Below are positions 23,112 through 34,658 of a stretch of 64,000 bases of DNA, in pieces. Every line of letters starts with the position of its first letter. The first letter of the stretch is position 1. This DNA is from Rhodocollybia butyracea (taxonomy: Eukaryota > Basidiomycota > Agaricomycetes > Agaricales > Omphalotaceae): positions 1 through 64,000 of the forward strand of contig JADNRY010000243.1 of NCBI GenBank assembly GCA_015501585.1, read 5' to 3'. The position numbers and the translations under genes are program-made. The notes below the pieces were generated by a model. It ran no database searches, was not told where the DNA came from, and worked only from the letters and a program-made list of their open reading frames with translations.

Positions 23112-23938
23112 TCAGAATTTCCTTTTCTGTTCTCGCAGATGTTTGCTGATGACTTTGATTCCGGATCCCTGCTCGCGGCTCATGTCCCAATGCGCTTGCA
23201 AAAGGTGCTCCACGGAGTGTCCGTAAGATTTGAGTTCTGACATTAGCGCCTGTCCATATCGGTTAAAACAAACATTAACGGTTATGAAAGACCTGGTACC
23301 TTCCATCCATGCCATCGAGTTCGGATCCTACTCACTCGCCAATGCCCAGCTTTGGAAAATACCATTTTCCAGTGTTTTACTGCTAATTTTTCACCCCCAA
23401 TTGTTGGACAAATGTTTTGAGGATCCCACGTGGGTAAATCATCATCCCAAACTGCCAGCAGCTTCTGCAAATACTGCTGCGACGAGTGCTTGGGCATGCT
23501 GATTGAAGGGTATTCTCCAATATCCTTCATGGAAAAGGTGATATGTCGACCTCTGGAAAGGGTCACATGGAATTTTTCATAGAACACAGATAGTTGTTCA
23601 AGAGATGCAAGCGAAACGAAGAGCTTTGTAGTCTCGGAAGAGATGTAACCTTGGGGAGCATGCTTCTTTGGGTTGAGAATTGCGGATGAGCTCGCCATCG
23701 AAGGAAGGACATTATAGGTATCATCCACCAACAAGTTCACCCCGGTCAGCTTCCCAGTACGACCATCAGAGGAGTTGGAAGAAGAACGGAAGAGACATAC
23801 CCAAGCACCGGCCTCTATTTTCCTTTCTTCCATATTTTGCTTGATTGAGCGTATTGGTTTTTTCTTGGTTTTAAGTGAAGGCTGCTTAGTTGGCACCTGG
23901 GTGCGCTCAAGGGTGCGCTGTCTATGGTCTATGGACAA
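23112..23938 (-). CDS. unknown two-exon protein, 258 residues
   Basis: Exon 1 (23,938-23,300, 213 codons) and exon 2 (23,249-23,112, 45 codons plus stop) join in phase 0 across a 50-nt GTACCA...GGACAG intron, giving RWHGWK followed by ALMSELKSYGHSVEHLL. The protein is mixed alpha/beta in character with a basic N terminus (KTKKKPIRSIKQ), a segment TGVNLLVDDTYNVLPSM and a basic C terminus (HLREQKRKF). No signal peptide or membrane span is visible and I recognise no family. A later in-frame ATG (MEERKIEAGAW) could be the real start. Confidence 0.6.
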
Positions 23939-24732
23939 GTATAGATATCTAGTGCGTGTGAAAAGTACCTACATCCATTTCGAAGGATCACCGGAAAATT
24001 CTCTCAGTGCATTCAAGTACGCTAGCCCACGACGTTCGAGCTTTTTTAGGCCGAATTCTCGACAATACGCCTGTAGACTGGAAACGGAGCAGGTGGTCCT
24101 AACACTCCGGTTAGTATAGCCTTCAATCACTTTCCATGCAAGATATTACCCACAGGTCCAAGAACTGGATACCTCCAGAATTATTGGGAAATGGTCGATT
24201 ATGGTCGGCTTCCACGAATGCGAGCCGAGGCATGAAATAAGGATGATATTGAAGGCGCCTAACACTAACAATTGGTTGGAACATTTCCCAAATGTCACGG
24301 GACTATCTCGAAAGATGCCCTCTGGAAAACCATTACTGCAAGTATAAAAGGTTCCAAATGATGATGGACTTCTTCTCAGGGCGGGTCTAAATCTTGATTC
24401 ATTCTGATCGTTTTTGTCCAAAATTCGGGCTTGCGAGACCTCATCAGACATGTTGCGTCCTATCGTTGGTTTCCGCTACACCGAATATTCCGAAACCGCG
24501 ACCTCGGAAAGTCTTAACCGGTCAAAAAGTGGAAACCTCTGGTTGCACTTCCCAGAGATTTAGACCGGTGGTGCCAATTTACAACTCCTTCGCCTGTGTT
24601 CGGACTGTTATATTGATTCGCAGTGGCATTCTTTCGCCTTTGAATGAATGTGGGATACCTGATCGTTGGCGTAGGCGTTACAACATAAAATCGATCTACC
24701 GGGTTTCGCTGGCATTTCTCCGAGGTAGCAAT

Positions 24733-24933
24733 TCATCCCCTCCAGCCATACTCCTGTCTTTGCTGCTGTCTTTCTCTTCTTCGCTTGCGTTTGCTGCCAT
24801 CTTCACTCTCCGCCACAAGCTTTTGGCTGTCCCCATTCCCGTCTTGCTCCATCCCGTCACTCTCCACAGCAGGCTTTTCGCTTTCCTCTGATTCCTGAAG
24901 TAGGTATTCACATTCTGAGCTCTCATATTTGGC
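24733..24933 (-). CDS. probable C-terminal exon, unknown
   Basis: After a possible acceptor (CAACTAG) the frame runs AKYESSECEYLLQESEE, a strongly acidic stretch, then SKRKRRRERQQQRQEYGWRG and TGA 24,733. The acidic-then-basic layout resembles a nuclear protein tail. The upstream exon probably lies in 24,960-25,070 (serine-rich SSSSESSNTSLHRL) but the join was not solved. Function unknown. Confidence 0.35.
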   Translation of the reverse strand, partial: AKYESSECEYLLQESEESEKPAVESDGMEQDGNGDSQKLVAESEDGSKRKRRRERQQQRQEYGWRG

Positions 24934-25079
24934 CTAGTTGAACTCGGCTCCATCTGGTTCCCACCTCCCTGCCTCCAAGTACCGGTCAAACGATGTAAGG
25001 ATGTGTTACTAGATTCGGATGATGAAGAATCCTCGCATTGCAAAAGTAGCATATTCTCGAACATCACGACAGTCAGCCC

Positions 25080-25734
25080 CAGGGAAATAGCTCAAGTGGA
25101 CGCCCAAATTCCGATTGTTCATCTGCTCGCAACCTCGCAAGACCTCCAACCCGTATTCGAACTTTCATAGGGTGAGCGCAAATGCTTCAATCAGAAATCT
25201 CACAACTAATATATACTAACATGTGTTTATCAGAGTGCAAGTCTGCCCGAGTTTGTATGTGGAGCCTATAGTACATAACACTTGTCGGCCAGGTGCCTTG
25301 TTGATAAAGGTGGTTTATGGGTGAGCCTGACCGTGTTGTATCGGAATGGAAGGAGAAGGAAAGATTTTAGGCTTTAGGGCCTGTTCAGCAACTGTTATTC
25401 TGAGATCCGACTCCCGAGTAATGTGTTAATCAGTTACTGATGTGACTAGCTGTGACTATCACTCCATAACAAACGCGTCGCGCAATCCTGATCTAGAGCG
25501 AGAGAAGTAATTACGTCGCTGTCTTGCGTTGTTATACTCGAAGCAACTACTTAGTGACAGCAAGATCTTGTCGTGGTGTTGGTACTGCATTGAAATAACG
25601 ATGAGAGTTCTGCATGGGTCTTGTTGGTGGACACGGTCGTGGCGAAAAGGTGATTCATTTTGGTGTTTCTTCGGTTTCTCCTTACTCTGGTTGTGATGTG
25701 TTCTCACTTAGATTTTAAAGCTGTGGAATGACAG
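25080..25734. other. intergenic; left flank of the Copia element
   Basis: No gene recognised. The last 145 bp (25,590-25,734) match 6245-6370 as described for that block. The target duplication TTATC ends at 25,739. Confidence 0.5.
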
Positions 25735-25739
25735 TTATC

Positions 25740-26010
25740 TGTTGGAGTTACTCCGTACGTACTGGGAGGATATACACAGCTTTGACATTCCCCATTCCGT
25801 ACACGAGATGCTTACTAGATACTATACAGCTGGTTATTTACTTCTGTGCCAGCGCCTCTGACTCCCTCAGTTGTTTTACTATCAACTGAGGTGAGATCGA
25901 TTCTACTTACACATACATTCTTTTGCTAACATAGTTACATAGATTGATTTACCTTAACAGGTACCTAATACAGTTGTTTTACTATCAACTGAGATTGATT
26001 TACCTTAACA
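25740..26010 (+). repeat. 5' LTR of the Copia element, with intron-like insert
   Basis: The 271-bp LTR contains a hairpin CTCAGTTG...CAACTGAG (25,866-25,890), directly followed by GTGAGA...TGCTAAC...ACATAG (25,891-25,942, 52 nt), then ATTGATTTACCTTAACAG, a spacer GTACCTAATA, and a second copy (25,971-26,010) of the hairpin segment joined exactly to ATTGATTTACCTTAACA without the 52 nt. The insert has donor, branch point and acceptor of a typical basidiomycete intron. Confidence 0.9.
25891..25942 (+). other. candidate spliceosomal intron within the 5' LTR
   Basis: 52 nt, donor GTGAGA, branch site TGCTAAC 12 nt before acceptor ACATAG. Its precise absence from the downstream copy at 25,971-26,010 is the evidence for splicing. 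The equivalent in the 3' LTR is 30,700-30,751. Confidence 0.75.
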
Positions 26011-26095
26011 GATTATGGGAATCGTTCTCTAGGAGCAAAGAAAAATTTTCATTGACACAAAAGAGGCCTACAGAAAATTCATAACGAATTAAAAG

Positions 26096-28065
26096 ATGTC
26101 ATTCAGCAATTCACTGAACATATTAAGACTCCCAGACGAGAAACAGCTCGTTGGCGAAGACAACTGGTGGCCATTCAAACGAGAAATCACATTCGCAGTC
26201 GAATCGAGGGGACTAGCTGGGTACCTAGATGGTACTATCCCCAGACCGAACCCAAGTCCGAGCTACCCTGCACAGATCTACCAACAGACCCACGCTACCC
26301 CACTCTACAGTGTAACTCCGGTCTTCGAGGAATGGCTTGCAAGGGACCGTTTGGTTGCAGGGACAATAGTCTCGAATATCATCGACCCTGTAGGTTTGGG
26401 AGTAGACGAATCGAACCGTGCCGCAGAAATTTGGCAAACCCTTGTTAAACGCTTCGAGAAAAGAGATGAGCAACATATCCACCTTGCAGACACTGCTCTC
26501 AGACACGAAAAATTCGATCCCTCCGAGTCAACAATGGAGGACCACGAAAAGAGAATGAGGAATCTCCTCAAGAAGGTCAACGACCTGGGAGGCTCGGCCA
26601 GCGACGCACAGTTCAGACGCATCGTAATTTCCTCCATGCCACCGGACTGGAGGCAAGACACTCGCAACGTCCCTGGGTCGTCGAGCGCAGACGCATTCAC
26701 ATACCTCCACACCCTTTGGCTCGAGAAAGAAGAGGAGCGCCGAGACTCAGAGAGGGATGCCAAACGAGTCAAAGCCTTGATGGCAGGACGCAGCCAACAT
26801 GCTGGAACACAGCGCACAGGAGACACTCCCTTCACCTGCAACAATTGTGGTAAGCCAGGACACATGGCCAAGCGATGCTGGGCTAAAGGCGGGGGCATGG
26901 AAGGAAAAGGTCCTTGGCAGAACAAACCCAAGCAAGGAAAACCTGATCCCACTGCTAATGCAGCCGAAACCGATACTCCAGAGGTGGTCTCCCCAATGGC
27001 CACCTACGTCATGTCAGCCAAGACCAACACCGAGCCGGGTACGTCGTCATCCATCCAAAAGTCTATACCGAATGCTGACCTGGTGAGTAGGCCGAGTAAT
27101 CCCATTCTGAAGGGTACGGGTCAGCAGGAGGAAAGTGACAAGGATGTAGATGTAAATACACGTACCTACTCCATAGTCAAAACGGAGCAGTGCATTGCCT
27201 GTCATGGCCGTACCTCTCTTTACTCCCTTCCAATACCCGTAATAAAGACATTTCTCGACTCTGGCGCATCAGAACATTGCTGGGTGAGGAGATCCGACTT
27301 CACCGAGTATACTAAGGTGGAAGGCCAAGGGGGAAGCAGCGCCATATCCGGCGAGGCCGGGCAATTCCAAATAGTGGGAGTAGGGACCATTCAGTTCGTA
27401 ACACGGGTAGGCGAGAGCGAGAGAGTAATCAAGCTGCAAGGGGTAAAACATACTCCCTCGTTTGGACACAACTTGATATCACTACCGACGTTAGACCACT
27501 GCGGTATGAGGGGTGAGTGGGGAAATGGAGTAATGACAGTTAGAGCTCCAAGTGGTGAGACGATCATGAGAGGTTTTGGTCAGACCAAGATGTATGAGGT
27601 GGAGGTACTGGAATCCGGAGAAACAACAGTCAGCTACTCGCGTGTGCGCGACAGACCAGCAGACATACTTACCTGGCACCGCAGACTAGGCCATATCGCG
27701 ATCCGCCGTATCCTCCGGATGGCGAACCGCAACCTGGTAGACGGCCTAAACATCACTAGACGCAAAGTGCATGGCCTGTGCGAAGATTGTGTATATGGGA
27801 AAGCAACGAAAAAGCCATTCGACGAGGTGCTTACCCATGAGACCGACATACTCGAGAGAGTGCACATCGATTTGTTTGGACCAGCGCGCACACAGACAAG
27901 AGGGGGAGCAAGCTATATGTTGCTGTGTACCAATGGGAGGTCACCATTCCAGGTACCCTTCTACCTATCAGACAAGAAAAAGGAGACAGGAGTGAGGGTG
28001 CTGCACGAGTACCGGACGATGGCAGAAAGACAGACCGGGAAGAAGCTGAAGGTGATCAGAATAGA

Positions 28066-28100
<35 letters not shown>

Positions 28101-30541
28101 CGAACTCAACAATGGGCTGGTCGACACGTACTGTGCGGAAAATGGAATACTGGTCGAGAAAGTTCCGCACGACTCATCTGCCGCTAACGGGGTCGCTGAG
28201 AGAGGGTTCAGGACAGTGATGGAAGGGACACGCACTTTATTGGAAGATTCAAATTTTCCGTACTCGTTTTGGGGCAAGGCTTCCTCTACTTTCATCTACG
28301 TGGATAACTTTGTCCCCTCGGCAAGATACCCAGACTTGGTCCCTGTTGAGGCGTGGACCCAGAAGCGACAGGACATATTGCACTTGAGGCCATTCGGCTG
28401 CGACTGCTGGGCAACATTGCCCAGGAGGAGGACGGATGGAAAGTTGGGTAGACAGGCTGTAAAAGGCCGCCTCCTAGGATACATGGGGCGCAGAGGTTAC
28501 CGAATATGGATACCCGAGACAAAGACCATCGAGGAATCCCACGATGTGACGTTCGAGGAGGGTAATCCTCATCGCACCCGGGATCGAGCGCAGGATGAGA
28601 GCCAGGAGGAGACAGGAGGAGATTTTGACGCCGGGGCACCTAGACAGACAAGCGGCCCTGCATCAACGGACCTGACACCTGGAGATCTCAGCGACACTGA
28701 TCGACACATCACCGATCAAGAATCCAACCCTGAGCCGGGGCAACCAGTCCAGGAACCACCAACCAAAGCCCAACAACAGAACCCAGTACAAGACCTAACC
28801 TGGAGAAGCGCACGCGGCCACATCCCATCACGCCGACTGATCGAAAGTAAAGAGTATGAGGAGAGAGAAAGAGACACACAAGAGGCAGGAGAGACATGGA
28901 CAAACAAAGCCAAGGTGGACGATGAGTCGCTGCTCACCCTAATAGTACAGACACTGTTTAGTTTTGCTGCGACAGTAGGGGAACTATGGGTACCTCAATC
29001 GTACAAGCAAGCCATGCATAGACCGGATCTTTGGACCGTGCCAATGCAAAAGGAATACGATACTCTCATGCAAAAGGAATGCTGGGAGCTTGTACAGCTA
29101 CCACCAGGCGCAAACCTGACGGGCGGCCGTTGGACTTACGCCATCAAGTTCAATGCGCAAGGGAACTTACTCAAGCGCAAAGCGAGGTACGTAGCGCAAG
29201 GCTACACGCAGGTCCAAGGCCAGGACTATGATAAGACCTACGGCGGGGTGGCACAAATGGAATCAGTACGGACAGTGCTCGCGATTATCGCGGTGCTAGG
29301 CCTATCTATATTCCAAGTAGACTTCACGGCCGCCTTCTTGAACAGCCCCATTACGCACAACGTGTATATGAAGCAACCCGAGGGCTTCGTCAAGCCGGGA
29401 TCAGAACACCTAGTCTGCAAACTGAAGAAGTCTATCTATGGCACTATGCAGGGCAGCCACGACTGGCAAGAGACGCTAGCGGCTGGCTATAAGAATGACG
29501 GCTATATCTCCTCTTGCGCAGATCCATGCATCCGATATAGGCGGGTGGGGGATGAGTACACCATCACCAGTACTTATGGCGATGATGTGTGCGGGGGTTC
29601 GTCGACAAAGGAGGGGCGGGACAAGGCCATCGACGACCTTGGAAAGCGGTGGGAGGCAAATGACGATACGCCAGAATCCGGTCACAAAGGATATCACAAT
29701 CTCGCAGAAGGCCTACTTCCAGCGGATGTTGGCTCACTTCGGCCTTGAGCATGTATGCTGACGGAACACGCAACTACCACCCAATGTCAAACTTACAGAA
29801 TCCCCAGACCCACTCCCTGAAGACGAGAAAGTGTTCATGTCCGACAAGCCATACAGGCCTGTAGTCGGATCGGTGATGTGGGGACAGGTGTGCACCAGGC
29901 TCGACATTGCATTTGCGGCTGGATTGCTAGCGAGATACCAGCTGAACCCAGGTAGGCAGCACTGGGAGTGCATCGAGTGGGTTGCCGGATACATACTGAA
30001 TACGCTAGACTACTGCATCATCTACCGGCACCCTCGTACTAGGAGTATTGAGCCGGGCATGGGACTCAAGCCACGGGGCTTTTCGGACTCTGACCATGCG
30101 GGCTGCAGGGATACGTATCGATCCACATCTGGGTACGTGTTCTTCATGGCAGGCGCACCAGTTACATGGAGTTCAAGGAGACAGGTGACGGTTGCACTCT
30201 CCACGACTGAGGCGGAATACATCAGCCTATCAAAAGCAGCCCAGCAGGCTATCTGGTTGTCATTGTTCTTATCTGAGGTTGGATTGAAGCAGGAGGGGCC
30301 GATTGAGTTGCAGGGGGATAACTTTGGATCCGTGAGCTTGACAGAAAACGCTACACGCCATGCCCTGGTGAAGCACATAGAGATGAGGCACCACTACGTG
30401 CGGGAGAAGGTGGCAAAAGGTCAGGTTACGGTGGTGAGGATTAGATCCGGGGAGAACGTCGCAGATTTACTTACAAAGGCGCTGAATGGGCCGACACACG
30501 CAAAGCTGGTCTCGATGTTGGGGATAGATCGTACGGAGTAG
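26096..30541 (+). pseudogene. Copia gag-pol polyprotein, three frame lesions
   Basis: ATG 26,096 begins the gag; a CCHC zinc knuckle CNNCGKPGHMAKRC lies near residue 248 and the protease motif FLDSGASEHCW near residue 388. Integrase has the HHCC region (HRRLGHIAI ... GLCEDCVYGKA) and catalytic aspartates in VHIDLFGP and RIDGGG. Reverse transcriptase shows VDFTAAFLNSP and the catalytic box TYGDDVCGG (YGDD rather than the commoner YVDD). RNase H ends with STTEAEYISLSKAAQQAIW and ADLLTKALNG. Lesions: 34 consecutive G at 28,067-28,100 shift the frame inside the integrase core; a frame change lies at about 29,640-29,700 between RT and the ISQKAYFQRML segment; and TGA 29,759-29,761 interrupts the RT-RNase H connection where arginine would fit. 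It cannot make a full polyprotein as assembled. Confidence 0.9.
28067..28100 (+). repeat. 34-nt poly-G run inside integrase
   Basis: An uninterrupted run of 34 G follows ATAGAC. About 8 G would restore the expected IDGGGE motif and frame. Either slippage expansion of a natural G-rich codon run or a sequencing/assembly artefact. Confidence 0.95.
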
Positions 30542-30547
30542 GGGGGG

Positions 30548-30819
30548 TGTTGGAGTTACTCCGTACGTACTGGGAGGATATACACAGCTTTGACATTCCC
30601 CATTCCGTACACGAGATGCTTACTAGATACTATACAGCTGGTTATTTACTTCCATGCCAGCACCTCTGACTCCCTCAGTTGTTTTTACTATCAACTGAGG
30701 TGAGATCGATTCTACTTACACATACATTCTTTTGCTAACATAGTTACATAGATTGATTTACCTTAACAGGTACCTAATACAGTTGTTTTACTATCAACTG
30801 AGATTGATTTACCTTAACA
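30548..30819 (+). repeat. 3' LTR of the Copia element
   Basis: 272 bp; same architecture as the 5' LTR, with hairpin 30,674-30,699, intron-like segment 30,700-30,751 and intron-free copy 30,780-30,819. It differs from the 5' LTR by CA for TG and A for G in the TTCTGTGCCAGCGCC region and by one extra T in the hairpin loop. Confidence 0.95.
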
Positions 30820-31621
30820 TTATCTAGCCCAAAATCCCGATGCGCATCCATTGCAGCTACCTTTACCTCGGGACTAGTAGCAGATGACAGTGTCCTGCCA
30901 GCTCAGTCGGAGACGTGTCATGGAGATAGAGATAGTACTGCAACTAACGGATCCAATTGTCGGCAGGAAACAGTCACCTTGTAGGGTGGTGCTAGTACCT
31001 AGGTATCCATTAACATGTGTGCATCTGTCTGTGTTGAGAGATCTCGCCTATGATTTGAGTCGTTATAAGCTAGAGTACTGAAAGTCGTGGGAGTCAATAC
31101 ACTATAAGCCAGCTGGTTCCCATATCTAGGTGTGTTAATACCTGAGCTATAGCTTGTGGTAGGCTATGGGACTGGCAAGTTACTCAAGAACCGTGGCGCA
31201 GAATTTTGGGTCGTTTTGGGTGTCTGGCCCAAAATGGGACTTTGAACGAACAGACATGAAGGCTTATTGAGATGTACAGGGGCTCCATTAGCATGGAAGT
31301 TTGTAGCCTGCTGCTGAGCAACTGGAGACTCGGTGGACGAAAGGTAGGCTAACAACTATACGCAGCAGAATGAGTAGACTCTGAGTGCTGAGGGACCAAG
31401 TAGTCTGGGTGAAAGCAGGCCTGAGGATGCTAAATTTGATCATGAAAGCCGTGGCAAGGTCGACTGCCAATGAGAGTTATTTTTGTCTGCAAGCTGGTGA
31501 GAGAAAAAGTTGACATTTTTTTTGAAGACAGTGAGCCACGGAGGATGGTACACGAGGTATTATGGGCAGGCCTTCTCACGTGCAGGTTTCATCTCTCTTC
31601 CCCGCTGTTAGTAGTGTAGCA

Positions 31622-32845
31622 ATGGCTGGTACGTTTTCAGCTTCTCTTCTTACCTTTTGCTCATATTCTTTACTAGTAATCGATTCAGACAAAGAAAAAA
31701 TTCCGCCTCCATCACCGCGAACCTCCCACGCTCTTGCTTATGCCAAAAGAGAGCTCCAAATGGCGTTGTTCAGTAAAGATGCAGAAGGTATGATTATCTA
31801 TCACTTACATCGATTCTACTGATTTCAAGGCAGATTTATTGGCGGTCAACGCCGAGCTTAAAGCAGTTGAAGATTTGTACGCCACCACCACTGAGAGCTT
31901 TGAAAGTCAGCTGGCGTTGACCCAAGAGAATCTAAGTAAGTGAAAAACTGTCTTCAGTTGACCAGTTAACAACCGTGCCATTAGGCAAACTGTCGACGAC
32001 TCCTATAGGCTCCCCTCCCTCACGAAAGGTCAAAACTTGCAAACCAACGGTTTATCCACCCCCATTGTCTTCTGTTATCCTGAAGGCAACCGCGGCAAAG
32101 TCCGTTGACTCTCCTAAGTTGGACCGTTCAAGCCCAGTTGATACAGATTCTCGCTCCACTCCTTCTAAACCAGCGACTCGGCGCAAAGCTGTACCCGAAA
32201 TTCTTGCCTCCGGTGATACAACTAGTGTCGCCTCCAGCACTGCTTCTACCCCGAATTCCTTTACTTATGTCCCTGGGGGCATCTATCAAGCTTTTGGGGC
32301 GGGGAATAATAAAACATTCTGACTCATTGATGATTTTCAGGCGCCTGTGATTCAACCTGCGAATGTTATGTCAATGGATGGAGATAAACTCTATGTAGTC
32401 TACTGGGGTCACAATGATATGGACTTGATTACTTCCAACTGGCATGGAATAGCTGGCGCTAAAAATGCTATGCATGGTTTGACCAATGCCATCCACCGGC
32501 GTTTTCTTGGACCAAAATTGGGAGCAGCTGCATACGAGGAATGTCGTACAACAGGCATTCTTGCCGCGCTGAAGGACAAGATGGCAAACGAGCATTTTAT
32601 TGTGGTCAAGGGTGAGAACCCTGGCGTTTACGTTCGCCAGTAAGCAACCGTTTCTTGTTTGTCTTATTCTATTACATTCTGAGTTTGTTGGCAGAACGGT
32701 TGTAAGCAAAGGTCTGAAGTGGCATGGCGGTGAAATCATCCGTCTTATTGGGAACGCGAAAGATGCCCAGGATCTCTTCAAGCATCTGGAGAGGGAGTGC
32801 ATGACCGTTTCACTTCCGCAGGATCTTCATTGGGGAATCGCTTGA
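31622..32845 (+). CDS. RNase H1 N-terminal-like domain protein, six exons
   Basis: A 7-nt first exon (ATG 31,622) joins through a 60-nt GTACGT...TTCAG intron to 31,689-31,787, then 31,834-31,935, 31,985 to about 32,265, 32,341-32,639 and 32,695-32,845. The protein starts MADKEKIPPPSPRTSHALAY, has a helical region (LLAVNAELKAVEDLYATT, coiled-coil-like), a Ser/Pro/Thr-rich linker, and a C-terminal module with KLYVVYWGHNDMDL and HFIVVKGENPGVYVRQ, the latter resembling the RNase H1 hybrid-binding/viroplasmin fold (VVxxGxxPGVY). The donor of the fourth intron is uncertain; only GTCCCT or a GC donor is available. The reading frame is otherwise clean, so the gene looks intact. It sits immediately right of the Copia element. 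Related in layout to 18,611-19,580. Confidence 0.7.
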
Positions 32846-32983
32846 GATCTAAATACCTCATTCTGCATGTATTTACAAACAACAAAATTTTGTACCAGTC
32901 TATGCATAAATTGATATGCTCACTTGCTTGTTCTGACTGCGAACGTTCATTAGTTCAACATAGAATCCGTTTACAGTGACCTT

Positions 32984-33545
32984 GGAGTCCTTGAGCCAAA
33001 ACATCAATTATGCCTTGCGGCTTTTGTCACGCCCAATATTGAGCTGAACTAGGTGTTTGAGAACTTCTTTAAGATACTTTAGAACATTTTTATATACTCA
33101 CAATATATCCAAACAGAGGGCAGGACGTTACACAAAAAGATTGAGAAAATGGTATTATTTCCCACGTTTTGGAGTCCTTGAGCCACGCCAAATGTGGCGC
33201 ATCAAGGTATATGGCTGAATCAATTTTGCTTAACCAAAGCACAAGGGGCTCCCTTGCTCATAGTAAGTATCTCAATATCAACTGTTAGTGAATATTCAAA
33301 TTTTCAGCAACTTTATTTTTCCCCAAAGCCTCAGAATCATGTTCCAGATGAGAAATATATGTTTTTGTCCAAAAATATGCAGAAAAACATCAAAGTGTTA
33401 TCCACATCTCTGCAACAATGTGAGATATCACCTTATAAATTTTTGAGAAAATGTATCATATGTATACATTGGTTTTTAGATACTTAGTTCACCCAGAAGA
33501 GTCCAATGGAAAATTTTTTACGGTTAGTGTCTCAAGGACTCCAAG
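32984..33545. repeat. possible MITE with GGAGTCCTTGAG ends
   Basis: TTGGAGTCCTTGAGCCA occurs at 32,984 and 33,172 on the plus strand and as its complement (CTCAAGGACTCCAAG) at about 33,526-33,540. The inner pair would delimit a 374-bp element, the outer pair 562 bp. No target duplication was recognised. Confidence 0.4.
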
Positions 33546-33749
33546 AACACTGTATTTGAGTTCAAAAATCAAGCCTGGGCTCATTGATGCACTTGCCTGC
33601 ACCTTCTTCAATGTAATCACTATGGCAATGATAAGGACAATACCAGTTGGCCTCTTTGTCTCTGGTCTTCTCGACAAATGCTGCAATGCGTTCATTCTGG
33701 CCCGTTCAGACAATTATGTTACGGTTTCTATAAGAAACGGTGCTTGAGA

Positions 33750-34640
33750 GGGACAGATCAAAATGATCATCGTGGTTGAATAAGCTGCAGTGGCTCCGGC
33801 CCGGAACCCTCGCTAAAACCAAACAGGGGTGCTTCATTGGTTTCTAACTTACTGTTGAAACTAGATTACTGCTTATGAGTTGTATCTAATCAGTAATGTG
33901 AGTCGACTAGACACACTTGCTATACGATCGATGAACTGTCAATATATGCTATGTTGAAACTCACCCTCAAACAATAGACACAGCCTCTATGCAGGTTCAT
34001 ATAGATGTAGTCAATTATGCCATTCACTATTAGTCTTATGATACATAGCTTGTATGTTGCCTTGCAGTACCTATGAACATTACCTATAGAATTACCATAT
34101 GGACTCCATCTTCTAGGGTACATTATGCACATGTATATGCACTATGTTTAGCAGTACGACTCAAGTAGACTCATACATTGTTATAGGGTTTATTATATTC
34201 TGTAGTATAAATACTGTAGATATTTTCCTGTAACAATAACCAAGAATCCTACTATTTGTCCGGACACTTGTTCTGCTCTCAACAAGCACTCTTCTATCTC
34301 CTGTAACACCCTTACACTCTCAGGTGAGTATGCTGTTGACCTTGTGTTGACTGACTGCTGTTTCGACAAGTTATGGGCCCCGGATTGCTTCAACACATGT
34401 TGTGCCCTCCATTGTGCTTACTGCACTTGGTTAGACAGTGTTCAATGAAGGTCCAACACTCATTCCTGGAGTGTACAAAGTTTGCGTGTTGTGCATAGCT
34501 GGTCATGGTACATGGTAACGTTCATGGATCGCATTTCCCTCCATTCCTGCATTGTTCAAAAATATACATGACTTTGCACACTGACACACACATGTATTTA
34601 CATAGGCACCTGATGATCGAACAAACTGTTTAAGGGCTTT
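33750..34640. other. no recognisable gene
   Basis: AT-rich sequence with short frames only. Confidence 0.35.
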
Positions 34641-34658
34641 GCTGTGATGGCATTCCCT

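Larger units (their letters stand above)
25740..30819 (+). mobile_element. Ty1/Copia LTR retrotransposon, nearly complete, defective
   Basis: Two LTRs (25,740-26,010 and 30,548-30,819) start TGTTGGAG and end TTAACA and are flanked by a perfect 5-bp target duplication TTATC (25,735-25,739 and 30,820-30,824). They differ by three substitutions and one T, so the insertion is recent. Order gag - protease - integrase - reverse transcriptase - RNase H identifies Copia. A G7 polypurine tract (30,541-30,547) precedes the 3' LTR. After the 5' LTR the sequence ATTATGGG could pair with the anticodon loop of initiator tRNA-Met, as in Copia half-tRNA priming; that is a guess. The 6.2-kb paralogous block shows the empty site. 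Confidence 0.95.

Noticed and set aside
24394..24891. 165-codon plus-strand frame with a hydrophobic C terminus
   Set aside because: The hydrophobic part is antisense to an acidic/basic minus-strand exon (24,733-24,933) that reads more like protein.
26305..27003. 232-codon minus frame within gag
   Set aside because: Antisense to the Copia gag, which has a clear zinc knuckle on the plus strand.
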